A stretch of DNA of 64,000 bases from HGM04593 sp045589695 (GTDB lineage: Bacteria > Bacteroidota > Bacteroidia > Bacteroidales > Bacteroidaceae): NCBI GenBank assembly GCA_045589695.1, contig JAZNPP010000034.1:1-64000 (forward strand). The letters run 5' to 3'. The stretch's first letter is position 1, and every line of letters begins with the position of its first letter. The notes beneath the pieces were generated by a model. It was given only the letters and a program-made list of their open reading frames with translations. It was not told the DNA's origin and ran no database searches. Below are positions 15,988 to 25,756 of the stretch, piece after piece. The position numbers were made by a program, and so were the translations under genes.

Positions 15988-18984
15988 ATGAGAAGAAGGA
16001 GCATTATTCTACTTATGTTCGCGGCCATTGGCCTGACAACGAACGCGCAGACCGACAGCAGAGAGAACATCCTGAGCGAATGCCAGCGCCTGCACAACGA
16101 CGGCAAACACGCAGCGGCGCTGTCGCTGATAGAAGAGATTGACCGAAGCGGCCTCGAAGCCGCCAAGCTGCAGGAGATAGACCTGCTGAAAGCTGTCATA
16201 ACCTTTGAGGAGAACCACCTTGAGGGAAGAGGACTGATGCTGCAATACCTTGACGACTACCCCGAAAGCTCAAAGAGAGAACTGCTCGGATGTTATATAG
16301 CGGAATCGTACTACCACAGCAAGGACTTCGGACGTGCCTGCGAATGGTTTGAAAAGAGCAACACGAAACGGCTCGCCAAAGAGGAGCGTGAAAGAGCCAC
16401 TCTTTATCACGCTTTATCTCTGCAGGAGTGCGGAATGGAGGAGAATGCGGTGAGCATGCTGCGCCAAACAGTCCTAAAGAGCAAGAGATATGCCGATGAC
16501 GCTATATTCCAGCTTGCCGTAATAGATTATGACAACGACAACCTTGACGCCGCGGAACGTGGTTTCAAGAGCGTCGGAAAGGCGAAGAAATTCAAGCTTG
16601 ACGTTCCCTATTTCCTTGCCGGAATTGAACTTAAAAGAGGCAATACCGAAGCCGCGAAGGGTATAGCCGAGGAATTCATTTCAAAGAACAGAAAGAAACC
16701 GCAAGCCACAAAGATGCAACACATATTAGGCGCCGCGGAGTTTGCAGAGGGCAACTACAAAGAGGCTGTCACACCTTTGACCGACTATATTGTCAATAGC
16801 GAGACTCCACAACGCATCGCAGTGTACCAGCTTGGATTGTGCCACTTCAACGAGGGCAATTTCGAGAAGGCCGCTCCGCTGTTCGCCGAGTGCAATGAGG
16901 GCGATGACGCGATAGCGCAGAACTCGCTGCTGCACACTGGTATAATCCTGCTTTCGAGGAAAGACGACAACGGCGCACGCTTGGCGTTTGAGCAGGCTGC
17001 GGCAATGACGCACGACAGCAAAGTGCGCGAGGAAGCCATGTACAACTATGCGTTGTGCCTGCACCAGACACGTTACTCGCCGTTCGCCGAGAGCGTGAAA
17101 GTCTTTGAGCAGTTCCTTAATGACTACCCCGGCTCACGGCATGCGAAACAGGTAGAGAACTACCTTGTCGAGGTTTATATGAGTACGCACAACTACGACG
17201 TCGCTCTTCTCTCGATAAACAAAATCAAAAGCCCGTCGGCCGAGATTTTGAAGGCCAAACAAAAGATACTCTACCGTCTCGGCGTTCAGGAGTTCATAAA
17301 CGGCGACATGGACGGAGCCATATCGTTCATGGACCGCTCTATCAAGCTTGCCGCGCACAGCAAGATTACTCACGCCGACGCCCTCTACTGGAAAGGCGAA
17401 GCGCTGTACCGCAAAGGCGACTACAAGAGTGCGGCAAACAGTTACCGCATGTCAATAATGAAAGGCGGTTCGAACAGCAACCGTGCGATATACGGAATAG
17501 GATATACCTTGTTCCACCAGAAGAGATACGCCGACGCGAGAAGAGAGTTCCAGCACTTCGTGAACAACTCTTCGAACGAGAAGAGGGAGACAGTCGCAGA
17601 CGCTCTTAACCGCATTGCCGACTGCCACTTCTACCAGCGTGACTATGCCGCCGCCAACCAATATTACAAGCTGGCGATAGAGACCGACAAGAACAACAGC
17701 GACTACGCTCTGTTCCGTTCGGGCGTAGCTCTCGGATTGTCCGATGACTATTATGGCAAGGTCGCCACGCTTACCGAGCTTATAAGCAGCTACCCGGGCA
17801 GCGTTTACACAGAGCAGGCCCTTTACGAAATGGGACGTGCCTACATTGAGCTTGAACAGCCATACGACGCCATTTCAGCGTTCGACAGACTGACGGTAAG
17901 ATTTCCTAAAAGCACTCTTACACGCAGAGCCACTACCGAAAAAGCCATGATTTACAACTCCATAGGAGAGCGTGACAAGGCTATAGAGACATACGAGGGC
18001 ATAATTGACCGCTACCCGCACAGCGAGGAGGCGCAAGTGGCATTCCAGGACCTAAAGAACATTTATGTGGACATGGGAGAGGTGGACAAGTTCGCAAGCT
18101 ATGCAAAAACAACGAACGGCGTACAGTCAATCAACACGAACGAGCTGGACGAGCTCACATACACCGCCGCTGAAAAGATGTACGGCAGAAGCGAGATTTC
18201 CGTCGCGAAGGAGAAATTCGAGGAATACCTTGCGAACTTCCCCGATGGCGCTTTCAGGGTGGACGCCCACTACTATCTTGGAGAGATTTACAACAGCGAA
18301 AAGGATATGGACGAGGCGTTGAAGAACATTGAAAAGGTTTTTGAATACCCCGGCAACAAATATATGGAACTTGCGACAATGAGAGCCGCAGGCATATACT
18401 ACAACAGGAAATCGTACGAGAAGGCGACAGAACTTTACAAACAACTTCTCGCCGACAGCAGCGACGAGGAGCGCCGACAGCTCGCACGCACGAACATCAT
18501 GCGTGCCGCTCAGAAGCGTGAGAAACACGGGGAGGTTGTCAAGTATGCAGGAGAGCTGCTTAACAACAGCACCACTTCGACAGACATCAGACGAGAAGCC
18601 CTGCACAACAGAGCGAAAGCATACCTGGAGCTTGAAAAAACAAGCCTTGCGCAGCTCGACCTCAACGAACTGGCGGAGGACACAAGGACAAAAGAGGGCG
18701 CCGAGGCGAAATATCTTATAGCGCAAATAAAGTTCGACCAGGAACATTATGACGAGTGCGAGGAGATTATCATGGAGTACATCAGCGAAAGCACTCCGCA
18801 CGCATACTGGTTGGCAAGAAGCTTTATTCTGCTGTCCGACCTCTACTCTTCACAAGGCAAGAATATGGAAGCCAAACAATACCTCGTTTCGCTGCAGAAC
18901 AACTATGACGGCGAGGACGACATTGCCGAAATGATAGAAGAGAGACTCTCGAAACTGGCAACAGAGAACAACACTAACAATTGA
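15988..18984 (+). CDS. Large secreted tetratricopeptide-repeat protein
   Basis: A 998-residue protein made almost entirely of TPR helices behind a signal peptide (RRSIILLMFAAIGLTTNAQ). Repeats such as DALYWKGEALYRKGDYKSAA, EQALYEMGRAYIELEQPYDA and VDAHYYLGEIYNSEKDMDEA carry the TPR W/L-G-Y-A pattern, and the middle-to-C-terminal part resembles the YbgF/BamD-type outer-membrane assembly TPR proteins. It should act as a periplasmic scaffold; partner unknown. The ATG at 15988 is chosen over 15946 because it directly precedes the signal peptide. It lies 1 bp after the Nudix gene and 5 bp before the barrel gene, which suggests that the two envelope proteins work together. Confidence 0.85.
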   Translation: MRRRSIILLMFAAIGLTTNAQTDSRENILSECQRLHNDGKHAAALSLIEEIDRSGLEAAKLQEIDLLKAVITFEENHLEGRGLMLQYLDDYPESSKRELLGCYIAESYYHSKDFGRACEWFEKSNTKRLAKEERERATLYHALSLQECGMEENAVSMLRQTVLKSKRYADDAIFQLAVIDYDNDNLDAAERGFKSVGKAKKFKLDVPYFLAGIELKRGNTEAAKGIAEEFISKNRKKPQATKMQHILGAAEFAEGNYKEAVTPLTDYIVNSETPQRIAVYQLGLCHFNEGNFEKAAPLFAECNEGDDAIAQNSLLHTGIILLSRKDDNGARLAFEQAAAMTHDSKVREEAMYNYALCLHQTRYSPFAESVKVFEQFLNDYPGSRHAKQVENYLVEVYMSTHNYDVALLSINKIKSPSAEILKAKQKILYRLGVQEFINGDMDGAISFMDRSIKLAAHSKITHADALYWKGEALYRKGDYKSAANSYRMSIMKGGSNSNRAIYGIGYTLFHQKRYADARREFQHFVNNSSNEKRETVADALNRIADCHFYQRDYAAANQYYKLAIETDKNNSDYALFRSGVALGLSDDYYGKVATLTELISSYPGSVYTEQALYEMGRAYIELEQPYDAISAFDRLTVRFPKSTLTRRATTEKAMIYNSIGERDKAIETYEGIIDRYPHSEEAQVAFQDLKNIYVDMGEVDKFASYAKTTNGVQSINTNELDELTYTAAEKMYGRSEISVAKEKFEEYLANFPDGAFRVDAHYYLGEIYNSEKDMDEALKNIEKVFEYPGNKYMELATMRAAGIYYNRKSYEKATELYKQLLADSSDEERRQLARTNIMRAAQKREKHGEVVKYAGELLNNSTTSTDIRREALHNRAKAYLELEKTSLAQLDLNELAEDTRTKEGAEAKYLIAQIKFDQEHYDECEEIIMEYISESTPHAYWLARSFILLSDLYSSQGKNMEAKQYLVSLQNNYDGEDDIAEMIEERLSKLATENNTNN

Positions 18985-18989
18985 GCAAG

Positions 18990-20645
18990 ATGAAGAAGAG
19001 TATATTATTGACAGCGATGCTGCTGGCATGCGGCGCGCTTTTTGCACAAGAGGACAAACAGAGCGCTGTAGTAAGCGTTGAAAACGACTATAACCCCGTT
19101 GTAGTGCAGGTAAACAAGAAGAGCTTCACGCCGACAATAGAGAGCAAGTCCGAGGGAAAACCCTCAAAGCTTATATTCTCGAAGCAGACGACACCGTTTA
19201 CCCGCTTTACCAGCGAGAGAGACGCCAAAGAGCTGTTGCCTGCACAGGAAAAGAGCCTCCCCGGCTACTTCAGAGCCGGATACGGTATAAGAAACGATAT
19301 CGACAGCAAACTGTCGTACAACCTACGTTTCAATGACAAGAGCGTTCTTAGGGCGATGGCCGCTTTCGACGGTTTCAAGAGCGACGTAAAAGGATACAGC
19401 CAAGAATGGAATTCACGCATGTATAACACCGCAGTCATGGCCGATTATACATACAAGTTCAAGAATCTCCATCTTAGCTTAGGCGGCAACTTCAACAACA
19501 GGGCATTCAACTACCAGAGAGCAGAGACAGCAAACACTCCTATAGACAGGCAGCACCACATGAACTACGGCGCAAACATTAAAGCGGTTTCGCAGTTCAC
19601 AGGGCCTTTCGCCTTTTCTCTGTGGGCCGACTACCGCCATTCGCTCATGAGTTACTGTGACGGAGCGGAGAAGCCTATCACAGAGGACCACATCAACGGC
19701 GGCCTGCTGTTTTCGTATGAAATATTCTCAAAATACGTACGCAAGGCCGGGGTCGAACTTGATTTCAACGGTTTTATATACAACGGCATGCTGCTGAATG
19801 CCGCGAACGGCTACAGGAACCTGCTCTCGTTCGACATTAACCCGTTCGTGGATTTTAACTTCAACGGCTGGATGCTTACAGCTGGAGCGAACATGAACTT
19901 CGTTACAGCAAACAGTTCGGTTTTCGCGGTCGCCCCCAACATTAAAATGGAGAAGAACTTCACGAAGAGAGTGTCGATTTATGCCAAAATTGGTGGCGGA
20001 CGCAAAGAGAACGGTTTTGCGGCAATAGAGAGCATCACCCCATATTGGGGATACAACAGCCTGACCGGCAAGCAGCTAAAGCCCACATACAAGATCATAG
20101 ATATTGCAGCAGGAACAAGAATGTCATTGGAGCCGTTGTCGCTTGACATATTTGCCGGATACAAGCTCACGAACGATGACATGCTGCAACAGATTGCATA
20201 TTCCGAGCCGGGAAACAAGGGATTAATTTATACTACGTTCGCACAGGAACAGACACACAACGCACATGCAGGTATAAGATTAGGATTTGACTGCGGCGGC
20301 TGGATGAATATCAGCGCAGACGCACGATACGAATTCTGGAGCTGCGCCGACAAAGACCTGCTCGCGTTCAAACCCGAAATTACCGCAAATGCGAATGTAG
20401 AGATACGCCCCATAAAGAATCTCTTGATTGAGGCCGGATACAACTTTACCCGATACACGAAAAGCGCTACGAAAGGCCGTTTAGGTTGCAAACATGACCT
20501 TCACGCAAGAATCGGTTACAAGATAAACAGGATGTTCGGAGTGTTCGTTCAGGGAGACAATCTGATGAACATGAAATACTACGAATATTACGGCTATTAT
20601 ACACGAGGCATAAGAGGCATGCTGGGAGCTACAATCAATTTCTAA
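18990..20645 (+). CDS. Outer-membrane beta-barrel protein of unknown function
   Basis: 551 residues with signal peptide (KKSILLTAMLLACGALFAQ), a short N-terminal segment (VVSVENDYNPVVVQVNKKSF) and then alternating amphipathic strands typical of TonB-receptor-like barrels (for example YRHSLMSYC, DARYEFWSC, AGYNFTRYTK), ending in INF with the terminal aromatic used by barrel-assembly machinery. It has no plug domain and no TonB box, so it is not a classic receptor. A TTG codon at 18981 overlaps the TPR stop; the ATG at 18990 is preferred. It forms a tight operon with the TPR protein; a barrel-plus-scaffold complex is plausible but unproven. Confidence 0.75.
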   Translation: MKKSILLTAMLLACGALFAQEDKQSAVVSVENDYNPVVVQVNKKSFTPTIESKSEGKPSKLIFSKQTTPFTRFTSERDAKELLPAQEKSLPGYFRAGYGIRNDIDSKLSYNLRFNDKSVLRAMAAFDGFKSDVKGYSQEWNSRMYNTAVMADYTYKFKNLHLSLGGNFNNRAFNYQRAETANTPIDRQHHMNYGANIKAVSQFTGPFAFSLWADYRHSLMSYCDGAEKPITEDHINGGLLFSYEIFSKYVRKAGVELDFNGFIYNGMLLNAANGYRNLLSFDINPFVDFNFNGWMLTAGANMNFVTANSSVFAVAPNIKMEKNFTKRVSIYAKIGGGRKENGFAAIESITPYWGYNSLTGKQLKPTYKIIDIAAGTRMSLEPLSLDIFAGYKLTNDDMLQQIAYSEPGNKGLIYTTFAQEQTHNAHAGIRLGFDCGGWMNISADARYEFWSCADKDLLAFKPEITANANVEIRPIKNLLIEAGYNFTRYTKSATKGRLGCKHDLHARIGYKINRMFGVFVQGDNLMNMKYYEYYGYYTRGIRGMLGATINF

Positions 20646-20655
20646 GGCTACAGCA

Positions 20656-20760
20656 TAAAAAGGGCCGGGCAATACATTTATCCGAGGTAAAAAAATTACC
20701 TATTTAAAATAATATATTATTTTATGGAAAATGACGCCCGACCCTTTTTATTTTTTTTCG
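20656..20760 (+). terminator. Nested-palindrome terminator region
   Basis: Outer arms AAAAAGGGCCGGGC (from 20657) and GCCCGACCCTTTTT (to 20749), with one mismatch, enclose two further palindromes: AGGTAA/TTACCT near 20685-20701 and a perfect 18-base AT palindrome at 20706-20723. A long T-run follows (20745-20767). It terminates the barrel gene transcript before topA. Confidence 0.65.
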
Positions 20761-20792
20761 TTTTTTTGGCTTAAATATACAGGAAACTTTCA

Positions 20793-20800
20793 TACTTTTG
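20793..20800 (+). promoter_or_regulatory. -7 box of topA promoter
   Basis: TACTTTTG matches TAnnTTTG 60 bp before the topA start. A TTTG at 20765-20768 is 24 bp upstream, longer than the usual 19-21. Confidence 0.5.
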
Positions 20801-20859
20801 TCGGCAAATTAAAAACAGGAACAGGGGTTACGCCCCAAACATAAAACGGCTTAAGTGTC

Positions 20860-23184
20860 ATGCAGAAGAATTTAGTTATAGTTGAGTCACCCGCCAAAGC
20901 AAAAACAATCGAGAAATTCCTTGGCAAAGACTACAAGGTAATGTCGAGCTACGGTCACATATGCGACCTTAAAAAAAAGGAATTCAGTATAAACACCAAG
21001 ACTTTCGAACCGGAATATGAGATTCCCGCCGAAAAAGAAAAACTTGTAAACACTCTTAAAAACGAAGCCGAAAAGGCCGATATGATATGGCTCGCATCCG
21101 ATGAAGACCGCGAGGGAGAGGCTATCAGCTGGCACCTTTTTACAGTGCTTGGCCTTAAGCCTGAAAACACAAAGCGTATCGTTTTCCACGAGATTACCAA
21201 AAACGCTATTCTTAATGCTATTGAGAAGCCGAGAGAGATTGACACGAACCTTGTGTACGCTCAACAGGCGCGCCGTGTGCTTGACCGCATTGTAGGTTTC
21301 AAGTTGTCGCCGGTCCTCTGGCGTAAAGTAAAGCCGGCTCTGTCGGCAGGACGCGTGCAAAGCGTCACAGTGCGTCTTATCGTCGAGAGAGAGAGAGAGA
21401 TTAACCGTTTCAATACTGAGAGCGGATACAGAGTTACCGCCACATTCGAACTGCCCGACGGTACAAGCATACTAAACACGGAATTGTCAAAACGCTTCAA
21501 GACCAGAGAGGATGCCGAGCGCTTCCTGATGTCATGCAACAACGCGACATTCGCAATCGAGGATGTGACAACAAAGCCGCAGAAGAGAATTCCCGCTCCC
21601 CCGTTCACGACATCAACCTTGCAACAAGAGGCTGCGCGTAAATTAGGATTCAGCGTTTCGCAGACCATGATGGTCGCACAAAGACTCTACGAGTCGGGAT
21701 ACATCACATACATGCGTACCGACTCGGTAAACCTGTCGTCATTATGCATAGGCTCATGCAAGAGCGTCGTTACAGAGATGTACGGCGACAAATATCTGAA
21801 GAGCCGCAACTACTCAACAATTTCAAAGGGTGCTCAGGAGGCTCATGAGGCTATTCGCCCTACATATATGACCAACACGAGCATTGAAGGTACAGGTCCC
21901 GAAAAACGCCTGTACGAACTTATATGGAAGCGTACTATAGCTTCGCAGATGGCTGACGCTATAGTTGAGAAGACTACCGTGAACATTTCCATAAGCGGAC
22001 ACGGCGAGACTTTTATGGCGACCGGCGAGGTGACCGTATTTGACGGTTTCCTTCAGGTGTACCGTGAAAGCACCGACGACGAGGGAGACAACGGCGCCAT
22101 TGCGATACCGGCAGTACACAAAGGAGATATTCTTACGACAAAGGAGATTGTAGCCACAGAACGCTTTACACAGCACCCGCCGCGTTATACCGAAGCAAGC
22201 TTGGTCCGCAAACTCGAAGAGTTGGGCATAGGCCGTCCTTCAACATATGCGCCTACCATAAGCACAATACAGCAGAGAGGATACGTTGAGAAGGGGAACA
22301 AGGCCGGCGAGACACGTAAATACAATATATTGACCTTCAAGAACGGTAAAATAACAGCCGCCGAAGGCAAAGAGACCGTAGGAGCCGAGAAAGCCAAGCT
22401 GTTGCCGACTGACATTGGCATTGTCGTCAATGACTTCCTGCTCGACTTCTTCCCCGAAATCATGGACTACAACTTTACGGCTACTGTCGAGAAAGACTTT
22501 GACGAGATTGCCGACGGCAAACGCAAATGGTCGGAACTTATTTCTGAGTTCTATAAAGAGTTCGAGCCAAAGATTGAGGATATTGTCCAAACAAAGAACG
22601 AGCACAAGGTCGGAGAGCGTGTTTTGGGAAGTGATCCAGCAAGCGGCAAGCCCGTTTCTGTTAAAATAGGCCGTTTCGGTCCCATCGTGCAGATAGGCTC
22701 GGCTAACGACGAGGAAAAACCCCGATTCGCGCAGATGAAGCCGGGACAGACACTCGAGACCATCACCCTTGAAGAGGCTCTGAGCCTGTTCAGCCTCCCC
22801 CGTACCCTCGGCGAGTACGCCGGCGCCGGCATTACCATAGGCGCAGGACGATTCGGACCGTACATCAAGCATGGCAATGCGTACGTAACATTACCAAAGA
22901 GCCACGACCCTCTTACAATAACCCTTGAAGAAGCGGCAGAACTTATTGACGCCAAACAGAAGGCCGAAGCTGAACGCATCATCAAGAGCTTTGACGAGAA
23001 ACCCGAACTGCAGGTCCTCAACGGACGGTTCGGCCCATATATCGCATACAACGGAAGCAACTACAAGCTGCCTAAGAGCGTGACGCCTGCGGAACTGACT
23101 TTGGAAGAGTGTCTTGAGATTGTCAGCAAAACAAAGGAGAGCGGAAAGGCCCCGGCCAAAAGACAATACAAAAAACGAAAATGA
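20860..23184 (+). CDS. topA: DNA topoisomerase I (type IA)
   Basis: Relaxes negative supercoils by single-strand passage. N-terminal Toprim domain (LVIVESPAKAKTIEKFLG, with the acidic pair in SDEDREGEAISWH), catalytic tyrosine Y284 in YITYMRTDSVNLS, and the conserved RPSTYAPTI segment. In place of the zinc fingers of the E. coli enzyme the C-terminus has three GRFGPY repeats (GRFGPIV, GRFGPYIKHG, GRFGPYIAYNG) and a basic tail (APAKRQYKKRK), as is usual in Bacteroidetes. 774 residues. A (GA)8 tract at 21385-21400 encodes RERE. It overlaps aroK by 4 bp. Confidence 0.97.
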   Translation: MQKNLVIVESPAKAKTIEKFLGKDYKVMSSYGHICDLKKKEFSINTKTFEPEYEIPAEKEKLVNTLKNEAEKADMIWLASDEDREGEAISWHLFTVLGLKPENTKRIVFHEITKNAILNAIEKPREIDTNLVYAQQARRVLDRIVGFKLSPVLWRKVKPALSAGRVQSVTVRLIVEREREINRFNTESGYRVTATFELPDGTSILNTELSKRFKTREDAERFLMSCNNATFAIEDVTTKPQKRIPAPPFTTSTLQQEAARKLGFSVSQTMMVAQRLYESGYITYMRTDSVNLSSLCIGSCKSVVTEMYGDKYLKSRNYSTISKGAQEAHEAIRPTYMTNTSIEGTGPEKRLYELIWKRTIASQMADAIVEKTTVNISISGHGETFMATGEVTVFDGFLQVYRESTDDEGDNGAIAIPAVHKGDILTTKEIVATERFTQHPPRYTEASLVRKLEELGIGRPSTYAPTISTIQQRGYVEKGNKAGETRKYNILTFKNGKITAAEGKETVGAEKAKLLPTDIGIVVNDFLLDFFPEIMDYNFTATVEKDFDEIADGKRKWSELISEFYKEFEPKIEDIVQTKNEHKVGERVLGSDPASGKPVSVKIGRFGPIVQIGSANDEEKPRFAQMKPGQTLETITLEEALSLFSLPRTLGEYAGAGITIGAGRFGPYIKHGNAYVTLPKSHDPLTITLEEAAELIDAKQKAEAERIIKSFDEKPELQVLNGRFGPYIAYNGSNYKLPKSVTPAELTLEECLEIVSKTKESGKAPAKRQYKKRK

Positions 23185-23714
23185 AACGGATTTTTCTTGT
23201 CGGATACATGGGAGCCGGAAAAACGACTCTCGGATATGCGTTGGCGAAAAGGCTCGGCATAGAATTCATAGACCTTGACAGCCACATTGAGCAGAGATTC
23301 TGCAAGAGCGTATCACAGATATTTGCCGAGAAAGGAGAAGAGGGCTTCAGAGAAATTGAACGACGGATGCTGCACGAGGTGGGCGAGTTTGAAGACCTTG
23401 TAATATCGACTGGCGGCGGAACGCCCTGTTTCTTTGACAATATCGACTATATGAACAGCCAGGGCACGACCGTGTTCCTTGACGTTCCTGTTGAAAGACT
23501 TTTTATAAGACTTAGCATAGCAAGGAAAAGACGCCCGCTGATAAACGGGAAGAGCGACGAAGAACTGCGCTCGTTCATTATAGAGCAGCTTGCCAAGAGA
23601 GAACCGTTCTACAACAAGGCCGAACAGCGATTCTTGGCCGACAAACTTGAAGATGCGGAACAGATTGAGACATCGGTCGATAAATTCCTGCAACAGATAG
23701 AGCTAAACGGGTAA
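23181..23714 (+). CDS. aroK: Shikimate kinase
   Basis: Phosphorylates shikimate in the chorismate pathway. P-loop GYMGAGKTT (residues about 7-15), shikimate-binding DLDSHIE, STGGGTPCF (Walker B/substrate motif) and the lid segment with RPLINGKS are present. 177 residues, normal length. The start overlaps the topA stop (ATGA), so translation is probably coupled; speA follows 47 bp later. Confidence 0.95.
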   Translation: MKRIFLVGYMGAGKTTLGYALAKRLGIEFIDLDSHIEQRFCKSVSQIFAEKGEEGFREIERRMLHEVGEFEDLVISTGGGTPCFFDNIDYMNSQGTTVFLDVPVERLFIRLSIARKRRPLINGKSDEELRSFIIEQLAKREPFYNKAEQRFLADKLEDAEQIETSVDKFLQQIELNG

Positions 23715-23761
23715 TCGCCTGCAAATATAAAGTTAAAACACTAACAGCTAACATTGAAGAG

Positions 23762-25657
23762 ATGAGAAAATGGCGTATCGAAGATTCTGAGGAACTCTAC
23801 AACATAAAAGGTTGGGGAGCCTCTTACTTCAGCATCAATGAAAAAGGAAATGTCTCTGTAACCCCCAAGAAGGACAGCGTAAAAGTAGATCTCAAGGAGC
23901 TTATGGACGAGCTGCAGTTGAGAGACGTCGCCGCGCCTGTATTGATACGTTTCCCGGACATCCTTGACAACCGTATAGAGAAGATTTCGGGATGTTTCAA
24001 GATCGCGTCTGAGGAGTACAACTACAAAGGCGAGAACTTTATTGTATACCCCATAAAGGTAAACCAGATGCGTCCTGTCGTCGAGGAGATTATGAGCCAC
24101 GGCAAGAAGTACAACATAGGACTCGAGGCTGGCTCAAAGCCTGAACTGCATGCGGTGATAGCCATGAACACCGACAGCGACTCTCTCATTATTTGCAACG
24201 GCTACAAAGACGACAGCTATATTGAGCTGGCTCTGCTGGCACAGAAGATGGGACGACGCATTTTCCTTGTCGTAGAGAAGCTCAACGAACTGAAACGCAT
24301 TGCCAAGATTGGAAAACGCCTCGGTGTGCGTCCGAATATCGGAATACGCATCAAGCTTGCGTCAGAGGGCAGCGGACGATGGGAGGAGAGCGGCGGCGAC
24401 GCAAGCAAGTTCGGCCTTACGTCAAGCGAGTTGCTCGAAGCGCTTGAAATTCTCGACAAATACGATATAAAAGACTGTTTGAAGCTCATTCATTTCCACA
24501 TAGGAAGCCAAGTGACACGTATCCGCCACATCAAGACCGCATTGCGTGAGGCTTCGCAGTTCTACGTTCAGCTGCGCAAGCTCGGATACGAAATTGAGTT
24601 CACCGACATCGGCGGCGGCCTCGGCGTCGATTACGACGGAACCCGTTCTTCGAGCAGCGAGAGCAGCGTGAACTACTCGATACAGGAGTATGTGAATGAT
24701 GCAGTATACACAATGGTCGATGCCGCCGACAAGAACGGCATACCCCACCCCAATATCATTACGGAGAGCGGACGTTCAGTCTCGGCGCATCACGCAGTCC
24801 TTGTATTTGAAGTACTGGAAACGGCGGCACTGCCACAGATGGACGAAGAGTGGGAAGTTGGCAAAGAGGATCACGATTTAGTAAAAGAACTTTATAAAAT
24901 CTGGTGCGAACTTGACCAACGCACTATGCTTGAGGCACTCCACGACGCACAGCAAATCCGTGAAGAGGCACTTGAACTTTTCAGCCACGGCATTGTAGAC
25001 TTAAAGACTCGCGCGCAGATAGAAAGTATGTTCTGGAGCGTGAACCGCGAGATTCTTTCAATTGCGAAAAACATGAAGCATGTCCCCGACGACCTTCGCA
25101 AGCTCCCGAAACTGCTTGCCGACAAATACTTCTGCAACCTGTCGATTTTCCAGAGCCTGCCCGACAGCTGGGGTATTGACCAGTTCTTTCCTATAATGCC
25201 TATACATAAGCTTGACGAACGTCCTGACCGTTCATGTACCATTCAGGACATGACCTGCGACAGCGACGGCAAGATAACAGACTTCATACACTACAACGTA
25301 AAAGCCGATTCGCTCAAGGTGCATAAGGTGAAATCGAACGAACCTTATTACCTCGGCGCATTCCTTGTAGGCGCATATCAGGAAATTCTCGGCGACATGC
25401 ACAACCTCTTCGGCGACACGAACGCAGTTCATGTAAGCGTGGACGAAGACGGTTACCACATTGAGAAAATTATTGACGGAGAGACCATCGCCGACGTGCT
25501 TGACTATGTACAGTTCGATGCACGCAAACTGGTACGTACGCTTGAGCGTTGGGTGACAAGCGCTGTAAAAGAGGGCAAGATAACGCTTGAGGAAGGTAAG
25601 GAGTTCTTGTCAAACTACAGGTCGGGCCTGTACGGTTACACATACCTCGACTATTAA
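23762..25657 (+). CDS. speA: Biosynthetic arginine decarboxylase
   Basis: PLP enzyme converting arginine to agmatine for polyamine synthesis (alanine-racemase-fold group). PLP lysine K99 lies in VYPIKVNQ; the phosphate-binding glycines are in DIGGGLGVDYDG; the C-terminal active-site Cys/Asp lie in TCDSDGKI. 631 residues, as expected for SpeA. Third gene of the topA-aroK-speA cluster, followed by a strong terminator. Confidence 0.96.
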   Translation: MRKWRIEDSEELYNIKGWGASYFSINEKGNVSVTPKKDSVKVDLKELMDELQLRDVAAPVLIRFPDILDNRIEKISGCFKIASEEYNYKGENFIVYPIKVNQMRPVVEEIMSHGKKYNIGLEAGSKPELHAVIAMNTDSDSLIICNGYKDDSYIELALLAQKMGRRIFLVVEKLNELKRIAKIGKRLGVRPNIGIRIKLASEGSGRWEESGGDASKFGLTSSELLEALEILDKYDIKDCLKLIHFHIGSQVTRIRHIKTALREASQFYVQLRKLGYEIEFTDIGGGLGVDYDGTRSSSSESSVNYSIQEYVNDAVYTMVDAADKNGIPHPNIITESGRSVSAHHAVLVFEVLETAALPQMDEEWEVGKEDHDLVKELYKIWCELDQRTMLEALHDAQQIREEALELFSHGIVDLKTRAQIESMFWSVNREILSIAKNMKHVPDDLRKLPKLLADKYFCNLSIFQSLPDSWGIDQFFPIMPIHKLDERPDRSCTIQDMTCDSDGKITDFIHYNVKADSLKVHKVKSNEPYYLGAFLVGAYQEILGDMHNLFGDTNAVHVSVDEDGYHIEKIIDGETIADVLDYVQFDARKLVRTLERWVTSAVKEGKITLEEGKEFLSNYRSGLYGYTYLDY

Positions 25658-25681
25658 TAAGAAGTATAAACATCTGTTCAG

Positions 25682-25735
25682 AGAGAAGATTGTTCGGGAG
25701 AGTTTTTCTCTTGACAATCTTCTCTGTCGCTTTAA
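25682..25735 (+). terminator. Terminator after speA
   Basis: Arms GAGAAGATTGT (25682-25692) and ACAATCTTCTC (25713-25723) pair perfectly, with a second small stem inside the loop (GAGAG/CTCTT). A T-rich stretch follows. Confidence 0.8.
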
Positions 25736-25756
25736 TAATAAAAAAGCATAGGCCGC

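Noticed and set aside
21385..21400. (GA)8 tract in topA as a possible phase-variation site
   Set aside because: It encodes RERE in an essential enzyme; slippage would inactivate the gene, so regulated variation is unlikely.
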